A stretch of 64,000 nucleotides of DNA from Thinopyrum elongatum (lineage: Eukaryota; Streptophyta; Magnoliopsida; Poales; Poaceae): contig CM022303.1 in NCBI GenBank assembly GCA_011799875.1, positions 216,286,255 through 216,350,254 of the forward strand. The letters run 5' to 3'. The notes under the pieces are model-generated. The model searched no databases. It was given only the letters and a program-made list of their open reading frames with translations, and was not told the DNA's origin. Shown one piece after another: positions 22,375 to 33,131 of the stretch (positions within the stretch are counted from its first letter, which is position 1; the number at the start of each line of letters is the position of its first letter). A program made the position numbers and the translations under genes.

Positions 22375-22623
22375 ATGGGCGAGGCTGCAGGAGGGCAAGC
22401 GGAGGAGCAAGCTGCCGCTCCAAGCTGGCCCCTGGTGCATCAACTCGACGCTCCAAGCCTCCTCGCAGAGGAGTGGCCAGTTGCTGCACGCCGGCACATG
22501 GGGGACCACGGCGTCCAGTGCACCATGGTTGGCCGCACCATCCGACGCAAACATTGGCGGAACCACGACATGCTAGCAGAGGTGGCCAACACGTCCGCGG
22601 CCACCGCCGACACCGAGGAATAG
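22375..22623 (+). CDS. Small hypothetical frame, 82 residues
   Basis: An ATG in good context (ACCATGGGCGAG) opens an alanine-, glutamate- and histidine-containing protein with no recognised domain, ending at TAG 22621. The region 21950-22690 is GC-rich against AT-rich flanks and has overlapping frames on the minus strand, so the frame may be a composition effect. It sits inside the CACTA element. I do not recognise the protein. It could be a first exon of a captured gene or nothing. Confidence 0.25.
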   Translation: MGEAAGGQAEEQAAAPSWPLVHQLDAPSLLAEEWPVAARRHMGDHGVQCTMVGRTIRRKHWRNHDMLAEVANTSAATADTEE

Positions 22624-22689
22624 TAGACCGTGGGAGCCGCCGCCGCTTAGAACCCACGAATGCTACGACCACCGCATTGCCGGCATAGA

Positions 22690-23183
22690 CACCCGGTGTG
22701 TTGCCCAGTTTGGCTCAAAACATCATGGACCCCAGCCACGGCCGGCATTAGAAATTATACCTGCTTCCAGAAGTTATTCGCATTTAGTCAAAAAATGTCC
22801 AAAAAATAATTAATTATGTATGGTCTTGACTTGTTGTGCTCGCACTGGTAGTAGGAACTAGAGATTTTCTTTATTTGTAACTCTCCTGACATTTTTTTTG
22901 AGTTTGAAGTGAATCATGGTTGTGGACATTATCTATGAATGTGCAGATATCTGTGAACATGACTTTGATGTGCAAGTTGAACTTGGAATGTTGGGCTTGC
23001 GTGTGAACTATACCATGTCCAATGGTTCATCTGTTATTGTTCGAAAAGTAATGGCTGTTATTACATGACCCGGAAAAAATATATTTTGTGCCACATCTAG
23101 GCATCACAGACTTACATACATCTCAGTAGATGCACGGACATCACAACAGGCATGCTGACTGGATAAACATTTGAACCTACCTA
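22690..23183. other. Non-coding DNA between two candidate frames
   Basis: AT-rich, with no protein family recognised on either strand. Confidence 0.3.
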
Positions 23184-23627
23184 TTATGAATGAAAATTTG
23201 TATTTACAACAGCTTTAGATAGCAGGAGACGCCTAGCCTGCTCTGCCTCTGCTAGCTTCTTTCTGGCTTCTTCCATCTCTTCTTTGGCTTGGGTGAAGAG
23301 AGCATCTGATTGCTCTTTTCGCTTCTTTAGGAACTCAGCTACATTCTCAAGGGCTGCTGCACACTTTGTTTTAGCCTTTACTAGAGCAACGAGGACACGA
23401 ACACTTGACAACTCCAGCTGGCTTGTGAGTAATCCAGCATCATCTGGGAATTTGCACCTTGTGTCTAATCCAGCATCATTAGGCAAATGGCACCTTGTGT
23501 GTAATCCAGCCTCATTTTGGAAACATGATCTCGAGGTTGACCATACTTCCCTCCTCGCAGGAACTACTTCCTGACATGAAGAAGTTACTTCTTTTTTAGA
23601 TCTAATAGTCAGAGATCCCCAGATCCA
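23184..23627 (-). CDS. Coiled-coil exon, probably of the CACTA minus-strand gene
   Basis: The minus-strand frame is open from about 23627 to a stop at 23184 but has no convincing ATG, so it is read as an exon. It begins with three tandem copies of a unit of about 12 residues (NEAGLHTRCHLP, NDAGLDTRCKFP, DDAGLLTS...) and continues into a heptad-like, charged helix (EEMEEARKKLAEAEQARRLL). Ptta-type proteins end in coiled coils, which fits, but the exon lies upstream of the 14024-16627 exons on the minus strand, so its place in a transcript is unsettled. It could belong to a separate captured gene. Confidence 0.4.
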   Translation of the reverse strand, partial: WIWGSLTIRSKKEVTSSCQEVVPARREVWSTSRSCFQNEAGLHTRCHLPNDAGLDTRCKFPDDAGLLTSQLELSSVRVLVALVKAKTKCAAALENVAEFLKKRKEQSDALFTQAKEEMEEARKKLAEAEQARRLLLSKAVVNTNFHS

Positions 23628-24339
23628 TTAAGTAGAAGCCCGATAAATAGGACTAGGAGAAGTGAATTCAAAAGGAGTAATATAAAAATAGACTGCAAGG
23701 TGAGAACACCCACTTCCTACATCAAGCTAAAAAGGAAAGCATTAGGACGATTAAGACTGTGCTTATTACATATCAAATAGAGCCAGCTTATAGAAACTAC
23801 GACATATACATCAAAGAACACAAGGCTAAGAGAAATAGAAAAACCAGCAGAGGGGTGCACTAAGCCAAGGGTTGCTGCAGCAAAACAACCGGCAACTAGA
23901 TGATCTCCAGGGTGTCTGTAGGCGCGTTTGACTGACTAGCTTCAACACTAAATTACAAAAGATTCATCCTACGACATGGTCGGTCCACTAAGTAAATTGA
24001 GATCCTACAAATGATTGAGATCCTAATCAAGTGTACAGGAAATTGTTTGTCTCGCCTATTATTGTTTGATAATCTGCCACACTACTGGATTGCATGGCAA
24101 GAACCCTAGCCAAGCAGACAACATGGTTTGACGCAGCTTTTGGCTCGGGGCTTGCCCAGGGCCTGGTCTGGTCCTGTGTTCACTATTGCTGCCAGACACA
24201 GACCATGTCAAAGTAAAAAAAAATTGGTCAAAGAGGGGGCTCCCTCCGATTTCATTAACGAGACCATCAAGGACACACAAAACATCCACCACCGCTAGTT
24301 AGGTTCTCAATCTCAAAGTAATTGAAAGGTTGTTACTTA
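23628..24339. other. CACTA interior without a recognised gene
   Basis: Contains a copy of the phrase CACACTACTGGATTGCA (about 24070) shared with 14240 and 14415. A 77-codon minus frame at 24059-24292 has no family features. Confidence 0.35.
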
Positions 24340-24608
24340 CCAAAGCTCATTTTACAGGTTCGGTGCAGCTCCTCTTTAACTTGCGACATTCCTTTAAGAT
24401 GTCCCCAACATCCCGTATTTGGTCTTCATTGCTCCTCTGCATGTTCGCATTCGTAGTTTTAAAATCTCAACATGGCAAGAAAAATATAGTAATACTCACG
24501 CATCTTGTGGGCAACATTAAAGCACTCATCTGCCATGTTAGCACGAGTGATTTTTAATATCCTACTATGTGGCTCTTCAACTTTGCTAGAACTACGTTTT
24601 GGTTTCAT
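24340..24608 (-). CDS. Two short exons, possible start of a CACTA gene
   Basis: The minus-strand ATG at 24608 opens a frame beginning KPKRSSSKVEEPHSR and ending at a good donor (C/GTGAGTATT, about 24500). A second segment follows an acceptor CATGCAG (about 24440) and reads SNEDQIRDVGDILKECRK before a stop near 24350. The phases of the two segments do not join cleanly, so either a base has been lost or the donor differs. Basic N-terminus followed by helices suits a DNA-binding accessory protein, but no domain was recognised. Confidence 0.3.
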
Positions 24609-24659
24609 TTTGAGTGAATAGAATAGGGGGGGTCACCTCCCTGCTATTCTAAAAAAGTT

Positions 24660-25510
24660 TCCATCATTTGCGACACTACTGGTTACAGATGAAGAACCAA
24701 CCCAAGCACAACGCAATACAGGAGCGACACACAATTACAAGATGATATTCTGTTCGACAATGCAAGCTATAATCAATTACTTTTACCGAAACAATAGGAA
24801 CCAGGAAATTTGAAGGGTAGGTATGAACATAATCGGAACTGCACATGTACTGCTTACAGAATCAATATACACATTACCAATTGAGGAGGAGTACAAAGGT
24901 CGCGGCGGCGTCTGTGCATCATGGTCGGCAACGGGAGTCAGTTCATTATCGACGATGGTGGTGCTACAACGCTTGGCTTCGGCTTCCGGGAAGCAGATCC
25001 GAGACCGTGGAAGACGGCGCCGGGGAAGCAGCTCCGTGTACGATGGCGACGGCGGACCGGCTCCATGTACGACGGCGACGACGGACCGGCTCCAGTGCGG
25101 CGTACGACATCGTCGATAAGGCAGATGCGATGTGGTGGACGAGTGCGCCGATGAAGAAGGGGAGGGGCACGAAGGGAAGGTGCTGCGGTGCCGTGGAGAA
25201 GTCTATTTTTTGGTGGGGATAGAATATGGGGAGTAATGTGGAGTACTCTTGGTGCCGGGGTGGGGTTGGATGGGTGGGGTGAACATGAAGTTACCAAAAC
25301 AGCCCCCAACCAACCAGCTTCCGTCGGCCTGTTCGACCAAGGGTATGATGGTAACTTTGAATTGGTCGAATCTGAGACGCGGGAGATCTCGATGGAAGCG
25401 GGAGATTTTGCCGCCGACCTGAAAATTTGTAACACTACTGTACTAGTACTCCCTACTCCCCGTCTGGAGTGTTGCGTGATTGGGCTGAGCAGCTAGGAGT
25501 ACTACTAGTA
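24660..25510. other. GC-rich non-coding or decayed exon region
   Basis: The part 24895-25230 is GC-rich (GACGGCGACGACGGACCGG) with frames open in several phases, like 18960-19300. A directly repeated 40-base phrase around CGGACCGGCTCCATGTACGA / CGGACCGGCTCCAGTGCGGC lies at 25053 and 25083. No protein family recognised. Confidence 0.35.
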
Positions 25511-25765
25511 CTCGCTCCGATTTTATTTACTCTGCATATTATGTTTGACTGAAGTCATACTTCCTAAAGTTTGACCAAGTTTATAGGAAAAATATAAACA
25601 TTTACCATAACAAATCTGTATGATGTGAAAGTACATTCAATAATGAATCTAATGGTGTTGATTTGTTATTGCATATGTTAATATTTTTGTATATAAACTT
25701 TGTCAGAGTTTACAAAACTTTACTTTGACCAATGCTAATGCGCGGACTTAAAAAAATGGAGGGAG
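25511..25765. repeat. Stowaway-like MITE
   Basis: Begins CTCGCTCCGATTTTATTTAC and ends, inverted, TTAAAAAAATGGAGGGAG, flanked by TA on both sides. AAGTTTGACCAAGTTTATA and its near-inverse near 25710 form the arms. About 255 bases. Confidence 0.75.
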
Positions 25766-26039
25766 TACACATCTGTTTTCTTAGTTTGTCGTGCCATTAA
25801 TTATTTGTTGTAATTGTGAAATAAATATATTAAGCTATTGACTTCGAATGTAATGGTTTGTACAATTCAATATTTAGAATCGTTGTTGAATTCCAAGATG
25901 AATACCAGGTCTATAGTTCTTCACAATATGCTCAAACTCACATAATCCAACTCAAATGAAAATCTAAATGCATTTCATAGTTATTAATTTGTTGGATGCA
26001 ACAAAACCAACCATAACTCTACATGATCCGGTCTAAAGC

Positions 26040-27170
26040 AATTTTCACAACACATCCCAATGTGTGAATGGCACGTAGAGAGTTTGTGGACATGGAACAA
26101 TGGTGGGAGAGAGATGCGTGCACTCAACACACAGGATATACACCCAGTGGAAGAAAGAGACAGAGGACGGGAAAGATTGTATATATGTGGGCGAGAGAGA
26201 GAGAGATATGCATAGAGAGGAAGAAGTTAGGTCTGTGAGTAAGATAGAGACATGTAATATATAGGGAGTGAGATGCGTGTGCATCGAGATTTTGTACATG
26301 TGGAAGGAGAAGAGACAAGAGGTTTGATGAGAGAGCTCAAAAGAACATGGAATAGAGGGGAATCTTGTGGGTTGAGGGATTGATAATTTTGTGCGGGAGG
26401 GACGGACAGAGAGAGGGGGGGAGGAGTCACTCAGCCGTCGCCACGTCATCATGCTTCGAAATGGCCCCGCGGTCTCTAGTGCGGTCTGGTCGTCGTCTTT
26501 GTTCTTCCCGATGCCAAATAGTGAGCATGTGGGGGTGCAGATAAGCACAAGCGATAGGGGTCGCTATATAACCTTGGATGGGGATGGATCATGGTGTGTG
26601 TGTGGGGGGGGGGTGTGTGTGTGTGTCAAATACTGAGAGAAATCAAACCTATGGAGAGAATATGTCTGCATAGTGAGCATGCGAGAGAGGCTAATGTTGC
26701 GAGACAGATACATCATGTGCGTCAGGGTTTAAGCAATATAGAGACATCGTGTGCGGGATACAAAGATAGGACTATGGGGAGTGTGTTTGCTAGGCAAAGA
26801 GACATAGCGAGAGATAAATATGTGTGTGCGTGGTACATGGTGTCTATGTGACAGGGAGGTACATGCATGGCAAATAGGGTTTTCATGAAGAGATTGTGTG
26901 TGCGAGATAGAGAGCGATGTAGGGGCCTTGAGGCGGCACGGGCTGGGTGAGGGTGTCAAAATGAGTGCTTTGATGCATGTGTTACATGCGATTGTGTGAG
27001 GGACGGTCGAATCGAGAGAGATGGTTGTTGTGTTACGCATGCTCCTCTCTCTCTCACACACTCGCACACACAAAAAACACAAATAGAAAACCGTTCTCTC
27101 ATGTATACACAACATCTCGGTATATCTCTATGTCCCACTCATACATGATCATTTGCACGTTCCCCTCTCT
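26040..27170 (-). repeat. GA/GT-rich low-complexity region
   Basis: GAGAGAGAG and GTGTGTGTG tracts (26192-26215, 26595-26625, 26820-26850, 26895-26910) interspersed with unique DNA. Composition is the complement of 20180-21000, consistent with an inverted relative. Frames here are artefacts of the low complexity. Confidence 0.6.
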
Positions 27171-27179
27171 ATGACTATC

Positions 27180-27184
<5 letters not shown>

Positions 27185-27257
<73 letters not shown>
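27185..27257. repeat. (CA)n microsatellite, about 36 units
   Basis: An uninterrupted CA run of about 73 bases. Long perfect dinucleotide repeats are length-variable, so it would behave as a polymorphic marker. Confidence 0.95.
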
Positions 27258-27259
<2 letters not shown>

Positions 27260-27547
27260 TCTCCACATTGCCCTTCCGCGACAACACACATGTAGACACA
27301 TACACGCGTTCTCTCTCCGTTACACACACACAAAATCTCTATTAATTTTTTTTGTAGGAGGCACCTAAAATGCCCAAATCCAAATAATCATGAACTAAAG
27401 CTAAATACAAACATATGGAAATGTTGTAGCGTGAGGAACTTTTCCAGCCAAAAAAAGTAGAGTAATATTCGGGGATTGTTTTCACACACACAAAAAGGTT
27501 CCGTCGATGTCCTTCCAGTGCAACACTGTGACACACCTTTCGATCGA

Positions 27548-28343
27548 CTGCGTGGCCGTGGTGCACGCGCTTGCGTAGGATTACGTATCGATGCTGTGCT
27601 AACTAATGTGGTGTATAGGCGTGGCCGTGATGCACGCGCTTGCATAGGATTACGTGTAGTAGTACGGTGTTCTTTTAAGTTTGACCAACCCTATAACCAA
27701 GCTCCGATAAGCGCACTCATCAATATGCCGCCGCCGCCGTTGCGCATGTGTACAGTCGCTGAGTACTGTATGGTGCAGTACTATCGCTGCCATGTGGGAC
27801 CTGGCCCCGCATGTCATCCGCACTACAGCACCGTACGGGACTGCAGAGGATCTCAACCCCTCACGTTGTTTGCAGTCCCTCCTCGCGATGATGCCACACT
27901 GCCAAGCATGCGAGCAGGTCGAGCCGCGTCTATGCCCGCAGCTTACGAAGAGGAGGAGGATGAGCGCATGCTCCAGCACGCTGGTGAGGAGGAGCTAGCG
28001 TGTGATTGGTGTCTCCACCTGCGCGGAGGAGGCTCGCATGGTGGCTGTCGCGGCGGAAGCCGGTCACGCCCGCGCCGAGCCCGTAAACAAGGTGCGGACG
28101 TGGAATCTACCCTCGAGACCTTCAATGCCACGCGGATCATGCAATCTGAAGGAACAATTTGGGTCAGTCGACTCTTGTGAACCGTTGGATGCAACATGGA
28201 CGGCCAAAAGGGCTTCTTCAACCTCCAAAAATGATGCATTGTTCATCTTCTCTCTCAACCTTCGAGCCGCCAGCCTGCCATAGGCCTAACCGCCTGCCGC
28301 CGTCGCCCAGCCTGCCACAGGCCTAACCGCCTGCCGCCGCCAC
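27548..28343. repeat. GC-rich CACTA interior with two short tandem repeats
   Basis: A 37-base phrase starting GCGTGGCCGTGGTGCACGCG is repeated after about 70 bases (27548 and 27619), and a 37-base phrase CAGCCTGCC-AGGCCTAACCGCC occurs twice in tandem (28270-28306, 28307-28343). An ATG frame at 27725-28180 (151 codons) is acidic in the middle and Arg/Gly-rich later, without a recognised domain; I do not call it a gene. Confidence 0.5.
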
Positions 28344-28806
28344 CCATCCCTCCCCTGAACCGCCTGCCACCGCCATGCTCCACCCCACCCCCGCCATCCG
28401 TTTAACCTCGGGCACGATCCATTTTTTTCGGTGAACTGCATTCCACACCCAACACTCATAATGTATCATGGGCACCCTGCCATCCTAATATATATATGGG
28501 GGCGGCTTCTCTGCCGTCTTCTTCCTTCGCTCCGGCGAACTTCTTCTTTCACAAACCGACTGACCCAAATAGTACTACTAGTACGTTTTAAGTACAGTAG
28601 GAATGCGAAGAAACGAGTAGTAGTACCAACCAGAAGAAGAACAGTAGTAAGACATACTAGTACGTACTAAAGAGTTCAAACAACCAGAAAGAACATACTA
28701 ACATAGTTCTGCTGGGGGCTCAGCATAACACACCCCTGAAATAAAACTAAGCAACTAGTCCGCTTGACATTGCAGTAGAACCAGCATGAGCAACGACACT
28801 GCCACC
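28344..28806. other. Non-coding DNA before the exonuclease relic
   Basis: C-rich then AT-rich. The part 28490-28580 resembles 18590-18660 (CTCCGGCGAAC, CTGACCCAA). Likely includes the 3' untranslated region of the minus-strand gene that ends at 28807. Confidence 0.35.
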
Positions 28807-29551
28807 TTACTCGGAGTCCTCGTCCACATCCATGTCCTCGACTTCGTCCTCGTCCCTCTTCCTTTTCCTCTTCGCCGACACTTCTTTGCTTGAACCGGAC
28901 ACTGGGCTCTGCTTCTTCATCCAACCCTTGTAGATATTTAAACAAAGGCATGCTTCCATTGCTGCGTACATGATGTGATCTTCATCTAGTGTCTTCGACT
29001 CCCATGCATGATGAAACTTGGGGGTGAGGTTTCTTCAGTTCATCATACGAAGGATCAATCATGGCTGCTGCCAGGATCAGCATTGAAGGCTGAGAGGAGG
29101 ACACCAGGCTTTCCTTCTGGAGATCGAAGGGCTGGCCTACAATGAAGCCTATTCGACTCAGGACTCTCCAGTCGTTCGTAAAGTCTACAATAACGAATTT
29201 CACTCTTTTGTCCTTGAGGAAGAACTCAAAATCCTGGCACCTAACGTCGGCATGGCATATGTGGTAGACCAAGCACACGTTATGTACGCAAACCTGGATC
29301 ACGGCGGGCTTCTTCATCTCTACCTCCTTTAGAAGTTTATCCCTTTCCAGGACTAAGGTGTACTCAACATCTAGCCCAGCGACCCACTCATCCTTTGAAC
29401 TTTTGAACATGTGTAGGAAGTGAGCAAGGCATGCTTCCACCATCATGGATGTACGGGTGTAGATGATGATGAACTCATCGCCGGTGATGGTTCTAACCTT
29501 GTACTCACCACCGATCATGGAGATTTGGGAGGCCATGGATTTTGGAGGCAT
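28807..29551 (-). pseudogene. RNase D/WRN-like 3'-5' exonuclease domain protein, frameshifted
   Basis: The minus frame from ATG 29551 gives about 189 residues with a DEDD-type exonuclease pattern: Exo I at WVAGLDVEYT (D61, E63), the middle strand KKPAVIQVCVHNVCLVYHIC, and Exo II at VIVDFTNDWRVL (D127). It stops early at 28982-28984. One base more or less in the run of five G at 29020-29024 restores a continuous match: the other frame reads on with AWESKTLDEDHIMYAAMEAC, which has the Exo III tyrosine but Glu in place of the usual Asp, and ends with a basic/acidic tail (KRKRKRDEDEVEDMD) at TAA 28807. The family removes nucleotides from the 3' end of DNA or RNA, and many plant members are untested. 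It lies inside the CACTA, so I infer a captured, decaying copy; a sequencing error in the G run is possible. Confidence 0.65.
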
Positions 29552-29937
29552 GTTAGGAGAAGTGGAAATGGTGTAATGTGAAAGGACGGGACGACTGGGA
29601 GCGAACTATTGTAAGGTAGAAGACGAGGACGAGTAGAGCGTGTGAATGGCATAGGGTGGTGGCTTGCCCGGTGGATAAACGGCTGCATGCCCCCGAAGAG
29701 TTCTCGAGTACTATGCGGGACCCACTAGATGTCATGTCTACTAGACCCACATCGTAGGCCTGACGGTATAGCTTCTGCGCGTTCGCACGCCATGCCGGCG
29801 CGTGCATCTAACTTTCACTTAATTCCGTCAACTGTCGCGCCTCCCATGACCTTCGCCTCCCTCGCGCAGTCGCGCCCTTTGAGACTTCGGACGGCTATAA
29901 ATGAGCGATTTTTTTGCCTACTCCGCATGCATGATAC
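29552..29937. other. Upstream region of the exonuclease relic
   Basis: The promoter side of the minus-strand gene. No clear TATA box on that strand within 100 bases of the ATG was recognised. No other gene. Confidence 0.3.
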
Positions 29938-30170
29938 TCCCTCTAGTCCTTTTTACTCCGAGTAAGATTTGTGTCAAGTCAAAGTTTGTAAAGTTTGACC
30001 AAATTTATACTTAAAATATCAATATATATAATACCAAATATATATTTTATGAAACTACATTTCATAATGAATATAAAAATATTGATTTAACATTGTGAAT
30101 GTTGAACATTTTTCTATAAGTATGGTCAAAGTAGAGGTACTTTGACTTAAGACAAAACTTATATGCACGA
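29938..30170. repeat. Stowaway-like MITE with decayed right end
   Basis: Begins CTCCCTCTAGTCCTTTTTAC; arms AAAGTTTGACCAAATTTATA and, inverted near 30115, TATAAGTATGGTCAAAGT. The right terminus lacks the GGAGGGAG expected, so it is truncated or mutated. Related to 25511-25765. Confidence 0.6.
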
Positions 30171-30736
30171 TGCAGACTAGTTCCTCCGTCCAGGTGCGTT
30201 ATGATATTGCCATCTCATATATAGTCATCACAACAAGGTTAGAGTACTACTACTACCTCCCTTCTTGTTTAAAGGGCTTGATTCAAAAATCTCACTTACT
30301 CTTTACGAAGATAGAGGCGGTGGAATAGTTTTTGTAGTCTGCAAAAGTACTCAATCAATGCTGTCATTCTTCACAAATCTTGAAATCTTTTCCTCTCCAT
30401 CATGTGTGAAAACAATCTGCATGCTTGACTCTCTGTCTCTCTCCGGCAGTCCCACCGCTCCTCCCCGTGTGAAAACAATATGCATGCATGACTCTCCTCC
30501 CCCCGCGCTTGTCCAATCCATTGTGACCAGCAATATTTCCACCCCTTGCCTCCCCCATAATTTACTCCAACAAAAATATGCCTACATAGCTGTTACGTTA
30601 GTCACGCACCATATCTTACGTAGATGTGTCATTGCTCGCTATAATTATTGCGCCTCCCATGGCATTCGGAAGAACGCTCACGTTCATCGCCTTTATCTCC
30701 TCCTCCTCCCTCTCAATTAAGGACCCGTCGACCACC
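30171..30736. other. Intergenic DNA inside the CACTA
   Basis: Two near-direct copies of GTGTGAAAACAATnTGCATGC occur at 30404 and 30468. No gene recognised. The 3' part may be the leader of the following gene. Confidence 0.35.
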
Positions 30737-31505
30737 ATGGCATCGCCCCTCCCAAGCCCTAGGCGCCCCTCGCTGCCCCATGCGGAGGGTCACGCGTCGC
30801 CGTTCCGTTCCTCGCTGCCACTAGTCGAGGACGACACGTTGGTGTTCCGTTCCTCACTGCCACCAGTGGAGGATGACGCGTCGGTGTTCCGCTCCTCGCC
30901 GCGACGCGTCGAGGTGGACGCGTTGGCGTTCCCACTCTCGCCACCACGCGCATTGAAGGACGCGTCGGCTCCCCGCTACGAGGAGAACGTCGTGCCGCCC
31001 GCCGAGCCCCCCCAGCTTGGAGGAGCTTTGGAAAGAAATGGAGGTCGCCTTATGGGAGACTTTGCCTCCGGCAGAGCGCGCCAAAAGAGAGGCGGAGAAG
31101 AAGGCCGAGGAAGAAAAGCGCGCCGCGAGGCATGCTGCCTGGCAGGCCTATGTCGCGTCTGAGAGAGTCAGGCAATTGGCTCTGTGGCAGAAGGCTCGTG
31201 CGAGGGCCGTGTTGGTGGCGGAGGACGCCCATGCCAAAGCCCTGAGTGCAGTCGGGCCCAAGTGCCTCATCTACGCTTGGTGGTACGTGGATCGGGTGCA
31301 CGCTTCTAGCGAGGAAGAGTACCTATTGGCGCCGGATCACTAGACTGGTGAGATCATGCTCGCCCACCGGCAAGCTGTCAATCAGCACCTCGCGAGTTGG
31401 GAGGCCGAGGAAGAGGCGTTGTGTCACCGGGCTGGGAAACAGCCGCGCACGAGGGCACTCGTGGCACGCCGCAAGCGCTCCACCCAGCGTCGTGGCTTTT
31501 ATTAG
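30737..31505 (+). pseudogene. Charged, helix-rich hypothetical protein with internal repeats, frameshifted and interrupted
   Basis: ATG 30737 (CACCATGGCATC) opens a Pro/Ser-rich start followed by four tandem 14-residue units (FRSSLPPVEDDASV type, 30803-30970). In the run of seven C at 31006-31012 the frame must shift by one base to enter a long Ala/Glu/Lys/Arg helix (PPAERAKREAEKKAEEEKR), which then reaches a TAG at 31341. The same frame continues without another stop for 53 codons (TGEIMLAHRQAVNQHLASWE...) to TAG 31503. I therefore read one gene of roughly 255 codons carrying a frameshift and a nonsense codon. No family recognised. The Ala/Arg/Glu helical style resembles the frame at 42168-42824, which also lies just before the related CACTA 3' region. 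Confidence 0.5.
30803..30970 (+). repeat. In-frame coding minisatellite, four 42 bp units
   Basis: Four consecutive 42-base units each encode FRSS-P--VE-DA-- or a decayed version. The fourth (FPLSPPRALKDASA) is the most diverged. The units keep frame exactly, which implies they arose while the gene was translated. Confidence 0.8.
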
Positions 31506-32311
31506 GAATAATTTAGTGTCGTAAGGCGATCTCATTAGTTTTGGGATGCAAATGATAAATCCCGAATGTTCAGGAATTATTAGCGTTGTTAATTAAGTAT
31601 GTAAAAGGAAAAGTTTTTTTTTGAAACGAGCTAAAAGGAAAAGTTTGGAAACCTTGTGTATCCGTAAGCATTTGTAAGTACGTGCATATAGCACAAATTT
31701 AACTATATATCGCAGTACACGTGTCTCTCTATATATGCTTGTAGACTATACTACTACTATATGTATACACACACGTGCATATGCATGTTTAAACATTACG
31801 ATGCGGTTTTTGTAAAAGTAGAAGAACAACACTAGTCAAGCTTGCGAAACGATTCAATGCAAAAGAAATGGAAAAATGCTCGTTTGAATGTTTACTTTAG
31901 CTTCCTTCTCTCTGTGGTTATTTCTCTATCGTACTTTGTACGGAGTATCTCACTGGTCGGGAAGGCATGCAAATTCGCAAACCGCTTCGTACACCCTGTA
32001 TCGAATTTTTTTCCTAACAAGTTGTGCCGTGCAATTGGAATTCCAACTTGAGTACTACTACTAGGAGTACTAGGAGTAGTAGGTAGAGATACTAGGAGTA
32101 GTAGCTAGGGATCGAGTGTGCAAGATGAACCGGACAAAGTAAATGCAGAGAGATGAAATGCAAAAAGGACAGAGGGATGTGATGGTTGCTTGTCCATTTA
32201 TTTTACCAGGCCACTTATTACTGGGAGTGGTGGGGTTTTGTGATATGACAACTTTACTGCCGTGCCACGAGTGGGGTGAGACTCCCGTGCAGCGCCGCCC
32301 TCTACACTAGT
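31506..32311. other. AT-rich non-coding DNA
   Basis: TACTACTACTAGGAGTAC-type short repeats at 32050-32110. No gene recognised. Confidence 0.35.
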
Positions 32312-32505
32312 ACTACCTCCGTTGTGGTTTATTAGTCCCCCCTGTAATTTGACTGAAGATTTAACTGACAAAATGTTAGTGCATGTCAACAAAAACTATA
32401 TCGTTGGATTCGTATTTGAACATAGTTTTCAATGATATAATTTTTGGTGACATGCATGAGCATTTATCGTACTATATATAATGTTAGTTAAATTTATGGT
32501 CGTAC
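32312..32505. repeat. MITE of the 5046 family
   Basis: Begins ACTACCTCCGTTGTGGTTTA and shares the palindromic centre TCGTATTTGAACATAGTTTT with the copy at 5046-5267. The right end is decayed into TACTATATATA repeats. Confidence 0.6.
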
Positions 32506-33131
32506 TATATATAGTAAGGTGCCCGTGCGTTGCACGGAACGGTGAAATGCATTGATCGGGGAGTTGTTTATTTTGACAAAGTATGTGGGGGTCATCTCAT
32601 GTGTAACGAGTATCGATAGGTTTCTTCGGATATTATTTCTTCTCTAGAGCTCACAAGCATCCGGGTGAATAGTAAATATTGGCTAAATAGATAAAAAAAA
32701 GTATCTGTTGCAAACAAAAGCGTTTAATTATTCAACCTGCATCCAAACCTTTTGAAGAAATAACACCTATTGTGCTTTGCAAGAAATGATCTTTAAGAAT
32801 TATTTTTTGAGTACGATTTTGTTTATTTTTTCTAGACCACCATGAATGTAAATCAGGATGACTTGGAAGGGGGCAGAGGAGATGTAAGAAATGGTTCATC
32901 TTAAGTCTTTCACCATTACTGTAGTAAAAATTCACAATTAATCTCATAAATGGCAAGCGAGAACTCTAATGGAGCAAAAGCATACATGGAAGATTCTAGA
33001 CTAAACCATAAATGGATAGACTTTTATTCAAGCGCGATACTCTAATAGAGCAAGATCATGCATGGAAGGTTCTATACTATATAAATAAGAAGTCTCCACA
33101 TGCTTAGACAGCGGCTTACATTGAGCGAAGA
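32506..33131. other. Helitron-like end fragment and AT-rich DNA
   Basis: At 32515-32545 the sequence AAGGTGCCCGTGCGTTGCAC gives the same hairpin as the relics at 3624-4267, in minus orientation, but the CTAG end has become CTAT. From 32600 to 33131 no gene is seen; the last 100 bases are probably the 3' untranslated region of the SINA relic. Confidence 0.4.

Noticed and set aside
27725..28180. 151-codon GC-rich plus-strand frame
   Set aside because: No known domain, overlapped by open minus frames and by short direct repeats; the longer version of the frame starts at a TTG. A composition effect is the simpler reading.
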